Shown here: positions 42,364-51,084 of the stretch, in pieces
How positions within the stretch are numbered: position 1 is the stretch's first letter
Layout of the letters: every line of letters starts with the position of its first letter
NCBI RefSeq assembly: GCF_000826145.2
Contig: NZ_LN651337.1
Span: 499,774 to 563,773 of the forward strand
Origin: Sporosarcina koreensis
GTDB taxonomy: Bacteria > Bacillota > Bacilli > Bacillales_A > Planococcaceae
Direction: 5' to 3'
DNA: 64,000 nucleotides
The notes under the pieces: model-generated
Seen by the model: the letters and a program-made list of their open reading frames with translations, nothing else
Databases searched by the model: none
Told to the model about the DNA's origin: nothing
Made by a program: the position numbers and the translations under genes

Positions 42364-42696
42364 ATGCTGAGAGATCGCGGAAAGATCAAATGGACGGCAC
42401 TCATGCTACCGGAACATGTCGAGCGCCTGCGCGCCTGGCAGGCGGAAGATACGATGCGGATGCGGACCGAGCCTGACGAACAGCAGCTGGAAGAATGGAA
42501 TTATCTGCTGGCGGAAGCGATGGAGACGAACGAACTGGTCGTCCTGACCCACTGGCAGACAGGCCGGCCGCAGACAGAGGAACTCCATGTGCATTGCCTG
42601 GAACCTGAACGGAGCCGCCTGCGGGGAGTGACGGCGGAAGGGAAAGCATGCATCATTTCACTGTGTGACATCGAAACTGTTTTCAAAATCGGATAA
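42364..42696 (+). CDS. YolD-like protein
   Basis: A 110-residue protein starting LRDRGKIKWTALMLPEHVERLR, the YolD hallmark, followed by a small beta-rich domain. YolD-like proteins are commonly encoded directly after UvrX/YqjW polymerases and are thought to be UmuD-like partners. GGAGG lies close to the ATG, and the gene follows the polymerase by 34 bases, so it should share the SOS promoter. Confidence 0.88.
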   Translation: MLRDRGKIKWTALMLPEHVERLRAWQAEDTMRMRTEPDEQQLEEWNYLLAEAMETNELVVLTHWQTGRPQTEELHVHCLEPERSRLRGVTAEGKACIISLCDIETVFKIG

Positions 42697-42775
42697 TTCG
42701 AAAGAAAGACTATCCGGGCTGCGGATCTATCTGCTAAACTGGTCAGAGTCCTCTATAGATTGGCAGGGAAGTCCA

Positions 42776-44530
42776 TTGAACGTACTCATTCAGCTCGGCT
42801 GGTTTTTCAGACAGCGGAAGAAGCAATACCTCACCGGCATCGCGGCACTTGTGCTCGTTTCGATTCTGCAGCTGCTGCCGCCGAAGATCATCGGCTATAT
42901 CGTCGATGATATTACCGAAGGAACACTTGACGCGGGCCAGCTGACCAGATGGCTCATCATCCTGGCAGCAGCGGGTGCCGCCATGTATGTGTTCCGCTAT
43001 GTGTGGCGGGTCATGATTTTCGGCTCCTCCATCGTACTTGCCCGGACCATCCGCAAGCAGCTGTTCGATCATTTCTTGAAGATGTCACCCGCATTCTACC
43101 AGAAGCGGCGGGTCGGGGACCTGATGGCCCATGCCACCAATGATGTCAGCGCCGTCCAGCAGACCGCCGGCATGGGGGTGCTCACTCTGTTCGACTCCCT
43201 TTCGACGGGCGGTTTCGTCATTTTGACGATGGCGCTGACAATCAACTGGAAACTGACCCTGATCGCCCTCGTTCCGATCCCGCTCATGATCATCCTGACA
43301 AGTTTCTACGGGAGATTGCTGCGCCGGCACTTCCGTACGGCGCAGGAGGCATTTTCCAGCATGAATGATAAGACGCAGGAAAGCATTTCAGGCATGAAAG
43401 TCATCAAGACATTCGGCCAGCAGAAAGAAGACATCGAAGATTTCAAGGAACTGTCCGACGAAGTCGTGGAGAAGAACATGCGCGTCGCCCGGATCGATGC
43501 TCTGTTCGACCCGACCATCGGCGGAATCTTCGCCGTCTCTTCCATTATTTCGTTCATCTTCGGTGCGCGTTTCATCCTTGCTGGTGATATGTCCGTCGGA
43601 GATATGGTGGCGTTCAGCACGTATCTCGGCCTCCTGACATGGCCGATGCTCGCGTTCGGCTTCCTGTTCAACATTGTCGAGCGGGGAAGTGCCTCGTACA
43701 GCCGGATCCGCCATCTGCTGGCTGTCGAGCCGGAAGTGACGGACGTCGCAGGGGCGATCAGTGAGCGGCCGAAGGGAGATCTTGTTTTCAATATCGATTC
43801 CTTCACATTCCCAGGTGATCCGAAACCCGCCCTGCAGGACGTCCGCTTTGCGCTGGATCAGGGAGAAACGCTGGGGATTGTCGGAAAAACCGGTTCCGGG
43901 AAGACCGCCATCCTGAAACTGCTGCTCCGGGAATTCGATGGATTCGAAGGGGAGATCCGGTTCGGCGGCCACTCCATCCAGCATTACAAACAGCAGTTCC
44001 TTCGGGAATCGATCGGTTATGTGCCGCAGGATCACTTCCTGTTCTCCACGACCATCGCAGAGAATATCGCCTTCACCAATCCGACCGTCTCCATGGATGA
44101 TATCCGGGCGGCTGCGCGTCTTGCGCACATCGATGAAGATATCCAAGGGTTTGCAGAAGGCTACCGGACCGTTGTCGGCGAACGCGGCGTATCGCTTTCC
44201 GGCGGCCAGAAGCAGCGGATTTCCATCGCACGCGCCCTGCTCATGAAACCCGAACTGCTCATCCTCGATGATTCGCTCTCGGCGGTCGATGCGAAAACCG
44301 AGGAAGCGATCCTCCGGTCATTGAAGACGGCAAGGAGCGGAGAAACGACGATCATTACGTCGCACCGGCTGAGTGCTATCCAGCATGCCCACCAGATCAT
44401 CGTCATGGACGGCGGGCGTGTCGCGGAAGCCGGCACCCATGCTGAACTGATGGCACTCGGCGGGCGCTACAAAGAGATGTATGATCTGCAGCAGCTGGAA
44501 GCATCCGTCGAACAGGGAGGTGAGGCGTAA
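42776..44530 (+). CDS. ABC exporter subunit, YheI-like
   Basis: A 584-residue half-transporter with six membrane segments then an ATPase. The ATPase has Walker A GKTGSGKTA, signature LSGGQKQR, Walker B LLILDDSLSAVDAKTEE (Asp in place of the catalytic Glu) and H-loop TSHRL, marking the degenerate half of a heterodimer. It resembles B. subtilis YheI/BmrC. TTG 42776 is preferred (AGGGA upstream, and the family starts near LNVLIQLGWFF); the frame is open to 42665, inside yolD. It overlaps the next gene (TAATG). Confidence 0.87.
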   Translation: MNVLIQLGWFFRQRKKQYLTGIAALVLVSILQLLPPKIIGYIVDDITEGTLDAGQLTRWLIILAAAGAAMYVFRYVWRVMIFGSSIVLARTIRKQLFDHFLKMSPAFYQKRRVGDLMAHATNDVSAVQQTAGMGVLTLFDSLSTGGFVILTMALTINWKLTLIALVPIPLMIILTSFYGRLLRRHFRTAQEAFSSMNDKTQESISGMKVIKTFGQQKEDIEDFKELSDEVVEKNMRVARIDALFDPTIGGIFAVSSIISFIFGARFILAGDMSVGDMVAFSTYLGLLTWPMLAFGFLFNIVERGSASYSRIRHLLAVEPEVTDVAGAISERPKGDLVFNIDSFTFPGDPKPALQDVRFALDQGETLGIVGKTGSGKTAILKLLLREFDGFEGEIRFGGHSIQHYKQQFLRESIGYVPQDHFLFSTTIAENIAFTNPTVSMDDIRAAARLAHIDEDIQGFAEGYRTVVGERGVSLSGGQKQRISIARALLMKPELLILDDSLSAVDAKTEEAILRSLKTARSGETTIITSHRLSAIQHAHQIIVMDGGRVAEAGTHAELMALGGRYKEMYDLQQLEASVEQGGEA

Positions 44531-46308
44531 TGGGAGAGACGAAACAACCAACGATGTCGGTACGGGAGCAGCTCCGCGTATTTGTGCGGCTGTTGCGCTA
44601 TCTGACACCCCACAAACTCTCGATCGCCTTTGCGCTCATCCTGCTGGCCCTGACGACCACAGGCGGGATCGTCAGTCCGCTGCTGATCCAGTCGTTCATC
44701 GATGATCATCTTGTTCCGCTCAATTTCGAACGTACAGGTGTCATCCGGCTGCTTGCTGCTTATGTGAGTGTCCAGGTGACGGTCGTCGTCATCTCGTACT
44801 TCCAGTCGATCCGTTTCCAGCGGATCGCCCTGAAGATCATCCAGCAGCTGCGGATCGATGCATTCACAAAGGTGCAGGGACTCGGCATGCGGTATTTCGA
44901 CAGAACACCGGCAGGCGCGATTGTATCACGCGTCACGAACGACACCGAAGCGATCAAGGAGATGTTCGTCAGCGTTGTTGTCACGTTCCTGCAGGCGATC
45001 TTCGGCATCATCGGTGTCTACATCGCCCTCTTCTCACTCGATGCGTCCCTGGCGCTGTATTCACTTGTCCTGCTGCCGCTGTTCGCGGTGCTGGTGGCGG
45101 TCTATCGCCATTACAGCGCGGATTTCTACCAAGATATCCGGGAGCGTCTCAGCCAGCTCAACGGCAAGATTTCGGAATCGCTCTCCGGCATGGGTATGAT
45201 CCAGGCCTTCCGTCAGGAGCAGCGGCTCGCGGATGAATTCGGGACCATCAATGAAGGGCATTACCGGGCCGGCCGCCGGAACATCAAATTCGACAGCCTG
45301 CTGCTCGGGCCGTTCATTGACCTGCTGTATACGGCAGCCGTTGTTGCTGCACTCGCCTATTTCGGCTTCACGTCCCTGGTCTCGGCCGTCGACGTCGGCG
45401 TCATCTATGCCTTTACGACGCTGTTGAGCCGCCTGTTCCAGCCGGTCCAGCAGGTGATGAACCGGATGTCGATCTTCCAGCAGGCACTCGTGTCCGCCTC
45501 CCGTGTATTCACGCTGATCGATGAAACGGATATGGAGCCTGTCCAGCAAGTGACAGAGCCTGCATCGATCACGGAAGGGAAGATCGTCTTCGATCATGTG
45601 ACGTTCAGCTATGACGGCAAGAACGATGTCCTGAAAGACATTTCCTTCACCGCGAACGCCGGTGAAACCGTGGCACTCGTCGGGCATACCGGCAGCGGCA
45701 AGAGTTCGATCATCAACCTGCTCATGCGCTTCTATGAATACGAGCAGGGGAGCATCACCATCGACGGCCGGTCGCTGAAATCCTACTCCGCCGAAGAATT
45801 GCGCAGCAAGGTGGGGCTTGTCCTGCAGGATCCGTTCATGTTCTACGGGGATATCGAAAGCAATATCCGGCTGCACAATTCCGGGATGTCTTCCGAAACC
45901 GTCCGGGCGGCAGCGGAATTCGTCCGGGCGGATGCATTCGTCGGACAGCTTGAAGGGAACTATGCCCATAAAGTGATGGAGCGCGGCGCCACGCTTTCGA
46001 GCGGACAGCGCCAGCTGATCGCGTTCGCCCGCACGATGGCGGCCGATCCGAAAATCCTGGTGCTCGATGAGGCGACGGCCAACATCGATACCGAGACGGA
46101 GATTGCCATCCAAGCGAGCCTGCAGAAGATGCGGAAAGGGCGTACGACCATTGCCATTGCGCACCGTCTGAGCACCATCCAGGATGCCGAACTCATCCTC
46201 GTCCTGCACAAAGGGGAGATCGCAGAGCGGGGGACTCATCAGGAATTGCTGCGCCAGAAAGGGCTCTATTACAAAATGTATCAGCTGCAGAACGGGCAGA
46301 CCGCCTGA
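44530..46308 (+). CDS. ABC exporter subunit, YheH-like
   Basis: A 592-residue partner half-transporter. It has six membrane segments, then Walker A GHTGSGKSS, a signature region TLSSGQRQLIAFAR (a variant of LSGGQ), Walker B ILVLDEATANID with catalytic Glu, and H-loop AHRLST. The pair with one degenerate and one canonical site fits heterodimeric multidrug exporters such as YheI/YheH. GGAGG precedes the ATG. Drug export is inferred. Confidence 0.9.
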   Translation: MGETKQPTMSVREQLRVFVRLLRYLTPHKLSIAFALILLALTTTGGIVSPLLIQSFIDDHLVPLNFERTGVIRLLAAYVSVQVTVVVISYFQSIRFQRIALKIIQQLRIDAFTKVQGLGMRYFDRTPAGAIVSRVTNDTEAIKEMFVSVVVTFLQAIFGIIGVYIALFSLDASLALYSLVLLPLFAVLVAVYRHYSADFYQDIRERLSQLNGKISESLSGMGMIQAFRQEQRLADEFGTINEGHYRAGRRNIKFDSLLLGPFIDLLYTAAVVAALAYFGFTSLVSAVDVGVIYAFTTLLSRLFQPVQQVMNRMSIFQQALVSASRVFTLIDETDMEPVQQVTEPASITEGKIVFDHVTFSYDGKNDVLKDISFTANAGETVALVGHTGSGKSSIINLLMRFYEYEQGSITIDGRSLKSYSAEELRSKVGLVLQDPFMFYGDIESNIRLHNSGMSSETVRAAAEFVRADAFVGQLEGNYAHKVMERGATLSSGQRQLIAFARTMAADPKILVLDEATANIDTETEIAIQASLQKMRKGRTTIAIAHRLSTIQDAELILVLHKGEIAERGTHQELLRQKGLYYKMYQLQNGQTA

Positions 46309-46320
46309 CCAGCTGGGTCA

Positions 46321-46354
46321 AGCCGCACGCAGGTTCCGCTGCGTGCGGCTTTTC
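46321..46354 (+). terminator. Rho-independent terminator
   Basis: AGCCGCACGCAG/CTGCGTGCGGCT perfect 12-bp stem followed by TTTT. It ends the ABC exporter operon. Confidence 0.92.
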
Positions 46355-46454
46355 ACATGTCATAAACTGTTCACAGACAAAATGTGCGTATTCGCCGCCC
46401 TGTTCTGATACGATGGAGAAGCAAATTCAGACAAACTGATAAGGGGGAAGTTCA

Positions 46455-47165
46455 TTGGCAGCAGATGTGAACGTATTCCTTGCATTCGGCGCGGGTTTTC
46501 TCAGCTTCGTCTCCCCGTGTGTCCTGCCGCTTTATCCGGCATTCATTTCCTACATAACCGGTATGTCCATCGAGGATCTGACGTCTGATAAGAAGCGCAT
46601 GAGCCGAAATGGGATGCTGCATACATTATTCTTCCTGCTCGGATTTTCCATCGTGTTCATCTTCCTTGGGTTCGGCTCGTCCTTCATCGGCCGGTTCTTC
46701 ATCGAATATATGGACCTTCTGCGGCAGGTGGGCGCAATTTTCATCGTCCTGTTCGGACTGATGGTGGCAGGTGTCTTCACGCCGAAGTTCCTCATGCAGG
46801 AACACAAACTGCAGTTCAAGAACAGGCCGTCCGGCTATCTCGGTACGGCGCTGATCGGTCTGGCGTTCTCCGCCGGCTGGCAGCCATGCATGGGCCCGAT
46901 CATCGGGGCGATCATCGGACTCGCCGCATCCAATCCGGGATCGAGCATGCTCTACATGATGATGTACGTCCTCGGTTTTGCAGTGCCGTTCTTCGTCCTG
47001 TCGTTCTTCGTGACACGGCTCGGCTGGATCCGGCGCCATAACCGGACGATCATGCGCATCGGGGGCGTCCTGATGATCGTCTTCGGTATCATCCTGTTCT
47101 TTGACGGCATGACATACCTGATCAGCTTGCTCAGCCCGATCTTCGGGGATTTCCAAGGCTTTTAA
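46455..47165 (+). CDS. ccdA: Cytochrome c biogenesis protein CcdA
   Basis: A 236-residue membrane thiol-disulfide transporter with six hydrophobic segments. The two redox cysteines lie in FVSPCVLPLYPAFISYITG and AGWQPCMGPIIGA, the two symmetric halves. It moves reducing power from cytosolic thioredoxin to the outside for cytochrome c and spore or envelope thiol proteins. TTG 46455 follows GGGGGAAG. It heads a cluster with a thioredoxin-like gene and ccdC. Confidence 0.93.
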   Translation: MAADVNVFLAFGAGFLSFVSPCVLPLYPAFISYITGMSIEDLTSDKKRMSRNGMLHTLFFLLGFSIVFIFLGFGSSFIGRFFIEYMDLLRQVGAIFIVLFGLMVAGVFTPKFLMQEHKLQFKNRPSGYLGTALIGLAFSAGWQPCMGPIIGAIIGLAASNPGSSMLYMMMYVLGFAVPFFVLSFFVTRLGWIRRHNRTIMRIGGVLMIVFGIILFFDGMTYLISLLSPIFGDFQGF

Positions 47166-47183
47166 GCAGGGAGGCTGGATTGA

Positions 47184-47507
47184 ATGATTGAAGTAACTTC
47201 ATATGATGACTGGCAGCAGCTCGCTGCTTCGGAAACAGCCGTCCTGCTGTTCGTGAAAACGGACGGCTGCTCCGTCTGTGACGGGCTGTATCCGCAAGTG
47301 GCGGCACTGGAACCGGCCTATCCATTCCCGTTCGCCCGGGTGAATGTGTCGGACGTGCCTGAGATGGCAGGCCAGCTGGCGCTGTTCACCGCTCCAGTCG
47401 TCCTCCTGTTCAGCCGCGGCCGGGAGCTGACGCGTTTTGCGCGGTTCGTGCCGATGGATGACTTGCGGAAGCGGCTGGACGAGCTCAAGGAGGCGGTGTC
47501 CGGATGA
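47184..47507 (+). CDS. Thioredoxin-like protein
   Basis: A 107-residue thioredoxin-fold protein without signal peptide. The redox motif is CSVC (Cys 29, Cys 32) in FVKTDGCSVCDGLYPQV, and the cis-Pro is in LFTAPVVLLF. It resembles YtpP/YdbP-type cytosolic thioredoxins. Sitting between ccdA and ccdC, it may hand electrons to CcdA. It overlaps ccdC by four bases (ATGA). Confidence 0.85.
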   Translation: MIEVTSYDDWQQLAASETAVLLFVKTDGCSVCDGLYPQVAALEPAYPFPFARVNVSDVPEMAGQLALFTAPVVLLFSRGRELTRFARFVPMDDLRKRLDELKEAVSG

Positions 47508-48031
47508 ACCGGATCCAGGGCTTGCTCGATACCATTTTCAACGATATCCCGCCTGTCGTCCTGATTGTCGGGTCGACCGTCGTTTTCTTTGTCATGGGAC
47601 TGCTTGCATTCTTCGTCCGATCGAAAGCGGCACAGCGCCCCATAACACCGGTGCGCATCATCCTGCCGCCGCTCTTCATGTCGTCGGGACTGCTGATGTT
47701 TTTGTTCACACAGTTCCAGGTGCCGAAAAACCAAGTGTTCGAAGCGATGGCGGTCGGCCTGTTATTCTCGACCATCCTGATCGCCACGACGAATTTCGAG
47801 CATAAGGACGGCAATCTGTTCGTCAAGCGGTCGAAGGCGTTCATCTTCATTCTGGCAGGGCTGCTGATCTTCCGTCTGGTCGCCAAGCTGATTCTCAGCA
47901 GTTCGATCGACGTCGGGGAACTCGCGGGCATGTTTTTCATCCTCGCGTTCTCCATGATCATCCCCTGGCGGATCGGGATGCTCGTCAAATACAGCCGATT
48001 GAAAAAAAGAGAGGGACTTCCGGTGAAATGA
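47504..48031 (+). CDS. ccdC: CcdC-like membrane protein
   Basis: A 175-residue protein with five hydrophobic segments, starting VVLIVGSTVVFFVMGLLAFFVR and containing RPITPVRIILPPLFMSSGLLMFL, the pattern of B. subtilis CcdC (YneJ). CcdC lies in the ccdA operon in Bacillus but is dispensable for cytochrome c there; function unknown. It overlaps the thioredoxin-like gene. Confidence 0.88.
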   Translation: MNRIQGLLDTIFNDIPPVVLIVGSTVVFFVMGLLAFFVRSKAAQRPITPVRIILPPLFMSSGLLMFLFTQFQVPKNQVFEAMAVGLLFSTILIATTNFEHKDGNLFVKRSKAFIFILAGLLIFRLVAKLILSSSIDVGELAGMFFILAFSMIIPWRIGMLVKYSRLKKREGLPVK

Positions 48032-48052
48032 CCGGGTCCCTCTCTTTTTTGC
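48003..48052. terminator. Bidirectional terminator
   Basis: AAAAAGAGAGGGAC and GTCCCTCTCTTTTT arms enclose inner CCGGT/ACCGG pairing. It overlaps the ccdC stop and also serves the convergent YneK gene. Confidence 0.92.
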
Positions 48053-48053
48053 G

Positions 48054-48476
48054 TTAAAACAGATGCTCATACGGCGTCATATCGACGTCCATTGACGTCA
48101 GTTTCTTGCGCAGGAATTTATGGTCGCGCTTTGGCGTCGCAACGATGTAACCGCGGATGATATGGTCGAACTCGATTCGTTTCGCGTGTTCGTCCAGTGC
48201 GATCTGCCCGATCCTTCCGGCGATCTTCTGCTTCGCCACCGGCCGGAACAGCTCGGGCACCGGCTGGACCAGTTCGTTCAGCAGCCCCTTCGCCTCGTCA
48301 TTCCACAGATGCAGCGACCGGTCGACATAATACTCTTCCCAGTCCAGCGTCGATTTCCCATCCTCTTTCGGGAACACTTTCAAAAACTTCCGGAACATGA
48401 AAAAGCCGCCGATTCCAAACAGGACGATCAGCACGATGCACCAGAAGACGATAAACCAGATAAACCAGCCTGGCAT
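48054..48476 (-). CDS. YneK-like DUF2621 protein
   Basis: A 140-residue protein with one N-terminal membrane anchor (WFIWFIVFWCIVLIVLFGIGGFFMF) and a soluble helical domain starting KEDGKSTLDWEEYY and ending DVDMTPYEHLF, as in DUF2621/YneK. It neighbours ccdC in B. subtilis as well. Role unknown. GAGGTG lies 7 bases before ATG. Confidence 0.85.
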   Translation of the reverse strand: MPGWFIWFIVFWCIVLIVLFGIGGFFMFRKFLKVFPKEDGKSTLDWEEYYVDRSLHLWNDEAKGLLNELVQPVPELFRPVAKQKIAGRIGQIALDEHAKRIEFDHIIRGYIVATPKRDHKFLRKKLTSMDVDMTPYEHLF

Positions 48477-48602
48477 GATTCGTTCACCTCTTTACAGACT
48501 CTCTTCCTATCCATTGTACCTGCAAACTGAAACTCTTTCACGAACATTGTATCCTTTTCCTTCTTCTGCGTCTATGTAGAGTGTGAAAGGAGGGGAACAC
48601 AC

Positions 48603-48821
48603 ATGGCAGCACTTCAATTCCAGACTGCAACAGGCAAGATCATCTTCGACGCCGGCCAGACACCGGACGGCCGTCTGATCAGCCGGACGAAAACATACCG
48701 GTTCGTCGAACGGAACGCTTCACCGGAAAGTCTGCAGGCAGCTCTGACAGCGCTCGGCCAGCTGTCGGCATGGTCTGTAATGTCGTACGAGAAAGTCGTT
48801 ACATCGACTGTCACCGACTAA
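48603..48821 (+). CDS. DUF1659 protein
   Basis: A 72-residue soluble protein with a beta-rich pattern (LISRTKTYRFVERNASPESLQAALTAL and VMSYEKVVTSTVTD). This matches DUF1659 small proteins of Bacillales. AAAGGAGGGG lies before ATG. It is followed by the DUF2922 and YvrJ genes, a conserved trio of unknown function. Confidence 0.85.
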   Translation: MAALQFQTATGKIIFDAGQTPDGRLISRTKTYRFVERNASPESLQAALTALGQLSAWSVMSYEKVVTSTVTD

Positions 48822-48856
48822 CCGCAGGCAACTCAAAACGGAAGGAGGAAACTTGA

Positions 48857-49078
48857 ATGGCACTCACATTGCAGCTTGTCTTCACCAAGTCCGACGGCAA
48901 GGACTTCATCATGACCGTGGACGAACCGCGCAGCGACCTGACGCCGGCGGAGGTGGAAGCCGCCATGCAGCAGATCATCGATTCCGCTGCATTCAAGAAG
49001 GACGGCGATGTCCTGACAGCAGTCAAAAGCGCCCGCATCATCGACCGCAGTGTAAACGAACTCATCAAAACCAAGTAA
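48857..49078 (+). CDS. DUF2922 protein
   Basis: A 73-residue protein beginning MALTLQLVFTKSDGKDFIMTVDEPR, then a helix (TPAEVEAAMQQIIDSAAF) and a closing strand. This is the DUF2922 pattern. GGAGG lies 10 bases before ATG and the gene follows DUF1659 by 35 bases, so they share a transcript. Confidence 0.87.
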   Translation: MALTLQLVFTKSDGKDFIMTVDEPRSDLTPAEVEAAMQQIIDSAAFKKDGDVLTAVKSARIIDRSVNELIKTK

Positions 49079-49088
49079 GGGGGGAGAG

Positions 49089-49125
49089 GCCGGTATCCAG
49101 TCCAGTGACTGGGACCGGCTTTTTC
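49089..49125 (+). terminator. Rho-independent terminator
   Basis: GCCGGT/ACCGGC with inner CCAGTC/GACTGG pairing and TTTTT. It lies between the DUF2922 and YvrJ-like genes, so the latter may depend on read-through. Confidence 0.85.
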
Positions 49126-49154
49126 GGACGTACACCATAAAGGAGGGAAAAAAC

Positions 49155-49295
49155 GTGGAACAGATGCTTGAGCTGTCGATGGGGTTCATCCAGGAGATCG
49201 GCTTTCCAGTGTTCGTATCCTTCTATCTGCTGCATCGGCTGGAAACGAAACTGGAAGCGATCCACGGCGCCCTCGTCCTGCTGAAAGTGAAATAG
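49155..49295 (+). CDS. YvrJ-family small protein
   Basis: A 46-residue peptide from GTG 49155: MEQMLELSMGFIQEIGFPVF, then VSFYLLHRLETKLEAIHGAL and LLKVK. A short hydrophobic segment followed by LLxRLExKL is the YvrJ-family pattern, and the family usually accompanies DUF1659 and DUF2922. AAAGGAGG lies 8 bases before the GTG. Membrane association is likely; function unknown. Confidence 0.82.
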   Translation: MEQMLELSMGFIQEIGFPVFVSFYLLHRLETKLEAIHGALVLLKVK

Positions 49296-49315
49296 TCTTC
49301 ACAGTTCCGACAAAC

Positions 49316-49356
49316 AAACGCCAAACAACTGTGGAAATCCCGGTTGTTTGGCGTTT
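49316..49356 (+). terminator. Inverted repeat, probable terminator
   Basis: AAACGCCAAACAAC and GTTGTTTGGCGTTT form a perfect 14-bp stem across a 13-base loop. The T-run is short, so efficiency is uncertain. Confidence 0.7.
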
Positions 49357-49404
49357 GCCGGTTCGATATGATAAAGTGAGTGCACAGAGTTTGGAGGAAG
49401 AGTC

Positions 49405-49992
49405 ATGAAGAAAAAAGCATTGTTACTGAGCGTCCTTATGCTGTCTCTGATTTTGGGTGCGTGCGGCGGCGGCTTCAAAGCCGACCACCATTACAGCATC
49501 GCTCCGTTCGAATTCACCGATCAGAACAATGAGAAGGTTTCATTGGACGATTTGAAAGGCGAGATCTGGCTGGCCCAGTTCGTGTTCACCAGCTGTACGA
49601 CTGTCTGCCCGCCGATGATGAGCAACATGGCGGAAATCCAGGAAGGCCTCGAGAAAAAAGGGGTGGAAGACTATAAAATCGTCTCCTTCAGTGTGGATCC
49701 GGAAGTCGATACGCCTGAAAAACTCGGCGAATACCTGGACGCCTTTGACGTGCCGGACAAATCAAAATGGGAGATGCTGACCGGTTACACGATGGATGAC
49801 ATCAGCGATCTTGCTGTCAAATCGTTCAAGATGCCGGTCATCGATGATCCAAATTCCGATCAGGTCATCCACGGCTCACGTTTCGGTCTGGTCGACAAAG
49901 AAGGGAAAGTCGTGAAAACCTACGCAGGGAACGAAGACGTACCATTCGACACGATTGTCAAAGACATGAAAACACTGAGCAAACAAGACTGA
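49405..49992 (+). CDS. Sco1/SenC-family copper lipoprotein
   Basis: A 195-residue lipoprotein: signal peptide with lipobox LGAC (Cys 20), then a thioredoxin-like domain. The copper motif is CTTVCPP (Cys 64, Cys 68) with the distal His 156 in VIHGSRFGLVD. This is the ligand set of Sco proteins, which deliver copper to the CuA centre of cytochrome oxidase, like B. subtilis YpmQ/BsSCO. It acts on the outer membrane face. Confidence 0.92.
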   Translation: MKKKALLLSVLMLSLILGACGGGFKADHHYSIAPFEFTDQNNEKVSLDDLKGEIWLAQFVFTSCTTVCPPMMSNMAEIQEGLEKKGVEDYKIVSFSVDPEVDTPEKLGEYLDAFDVPDKSKWEMLTGYTMDDISDLAVKSFKMPVIDDPNSDQVIHGSRFGLVDKEGKVVKTYAGNEDVPFDTIVKDMKTLSKQD

Positions 49993-50014
49993 TTGCAGGA
50001 AAGGGGAGGGACGG

Positions 50015-50680
50015 GTGAAGAAAAAGAAACGCAGGCTGACCGCGAAGGCGAAATTGCTGCTGATCGCACTGCTTGTACCGGTTTCAGCCGTCCTGTTCAC
50101 CTTGACCGCCATCATCTGGACAACCCTCCGCCATCCGTCGGTCATCCAGAAGTCCGCGAGTACGCTGATCGATCTGCATGACCGGCACGGCGGACTCACC
50201 ATTCCGGACGAATACATCCCGATCTATAAAGCGGCTGCCGACGAGTATGACATCCCATGGACGCTGCTTGCAGCCCATCATCGGGTCGAAACCCGCTTTT
50301 CCACGATGGATCCGCTGCTGTCACCGACTGGCGCAGAAGGGCATATGCAGTTCATGCCGTGTACATTCGTCGGGTGGAGCTATCCCGGCTGCAGCGGCCT
50401 CGGCAAAGGGGATATCCCCGAAAAGGACAAGACCGATCCTGCAATCATCGCGGAGTACGGCGGATACGGCGTGGATGGCAGCGGAGACGGGAAGGCCGAT
50501 CCGTACAATCTCGAGGATGCCATCTTCAGCGCCGCGAACTACTTATCGAAAAGCGGGGCGGCGGACGGCCATATCGAAAAAGCGATTTATCATTACAATC
50601 ATAGTGACAAGTACGTAGAGGACGTCCTTTGGTTTTTCGATGAGTATGAAGCCCAGCAGACTAAACAGGCCAAAAAATAA
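50015..50680 (+). CDS. Lytic transglycosylase-like protein
   Basis: A 221-residue protein with a basic N-terminus and one membrane segment (LLLIALLVPVSAVLFTLTAII), then an SLT-type lysozyme domain. The catalytic Glu is in LLAAHHRVETRF, followed by PTGAEGHMQFMP, the motif of the CwlT/SLT group, and NLEDAIFSAANYLSKSG with the closing Tyr/His region. It should cleave peptidoglycan outside the membrane. GTG 50015 is the start after GGGGAGGG. Confidence 0.87.
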   Translation: MKKKKRRLTAKAKLLLIALLVPVSAVLFTLTAIIWTTLRHPSVIQKSASTLIDLHDRHGGLTIPDEYIPIYKAAADEYDIPWTLLAAHHRVETRFSTMDPLLSPTGAEGHMQFMPCTFVGWSYPGCSGLGKGDIPEKDKTDPAIIAEYGGYGVDGSGDGKADPYNLEDAIFSAANYLSKSGAADGHIEKAIYHYNHSDKYVEDVLWFFDEYEAQQTKQAKK

Positions 50681-50711
50681 AAGGACTCCGCAATATGCGA
50701 AGTCCTTTTTG
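50680..50711. terminator. Bidirectional terminator
   Basis: AAAAGGACT(C) and AGTCCTTTTT arms with an inner CGCA/TGCG pair. It separates the convergent transglycosylase and YeaQ-like genes. Confidence 0.88.
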
Positions 50712-50723
50712 CTATGCCTGGTG

Positions 50724-50981
50724 TTACGAAGCCTTGCGCATCGCTTTGAGCACGAGGCTGACGATGAATACAAGGACGAGTGCACCGATCAGCGCCGGGA
50801 TGATATAGAAGTCCGATACTTTCGGTCCCCATTCTCCAAGCAGTGTTCCGCCGACCCATGCACCTACGATACCAGCGATGATGTTACCGATGATTCCGCC
50901 TGGGATATCTTTACCAAGAATAAGTCCGGCAATCCAGCCAATAATACCTCCGATGATTAAAAACCAAAGAAAACTTAGCAT
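50724..50981 (-). CDS. GlsB/YeaQ/YmgE-family membrane protein
   Basis: An 85-residue protein with three glycine-rich hydrophobic segments: FLWFLIIGGIIGWIAGLILG, IIGNIIAGIVGAWVGGTLLG and IIPALIGALVLVFIVSLVL. This is the transglycosylase-associated/YeaQ pattern, stress-linked in many bacteria. GGAGAGG precedes the ATG. A sigma-B-like promoter lies about 50 bases upstream. Confidence 0.92.
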   Translation of the reverse strand: MLSFLWFLIIGGIIGWIAGLILGKDIPGGIIGNIIAGIVGAWVGGTLLGEWGPKVSDFYIIPALIGALVLVFIVSLVLKAMRKAS

Positions 50982-51031
50982 GTGATTCCTCTCCTTTTCG
51001 CTTTAGTAATTTGTCTGGTGTAGTATTTGTT

Positions 51032-51057
51032 ATAGCCACAAATTCTATACTTCAAAC
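51032..51057 (-). promoter_or_regulatory. Sigma-B-type promoter
   Basis: On the minus strand GTTTGA, 14 bases, then GGCTAT resembles the sigma-B consensus and precedes the YeaQ-like gene. Confidence 0.55.
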
Positions 51058-51084
51058 ATGACAGCGAAAAAAAGGGAGGCTGCT

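Noticed and set aside
42665..42775. Upstream start for the YheI-like gene
   Set aside because: It would overlap yolD and add residues unlike the family; TTG 42776 has a ribosome site and fits the usual N-terminus.
45061..46239. 392-codon minus-strand ORF inside the YheH-like gene
   Set aside because: Antisense shadow with Arg/His/Gln-rich composition.
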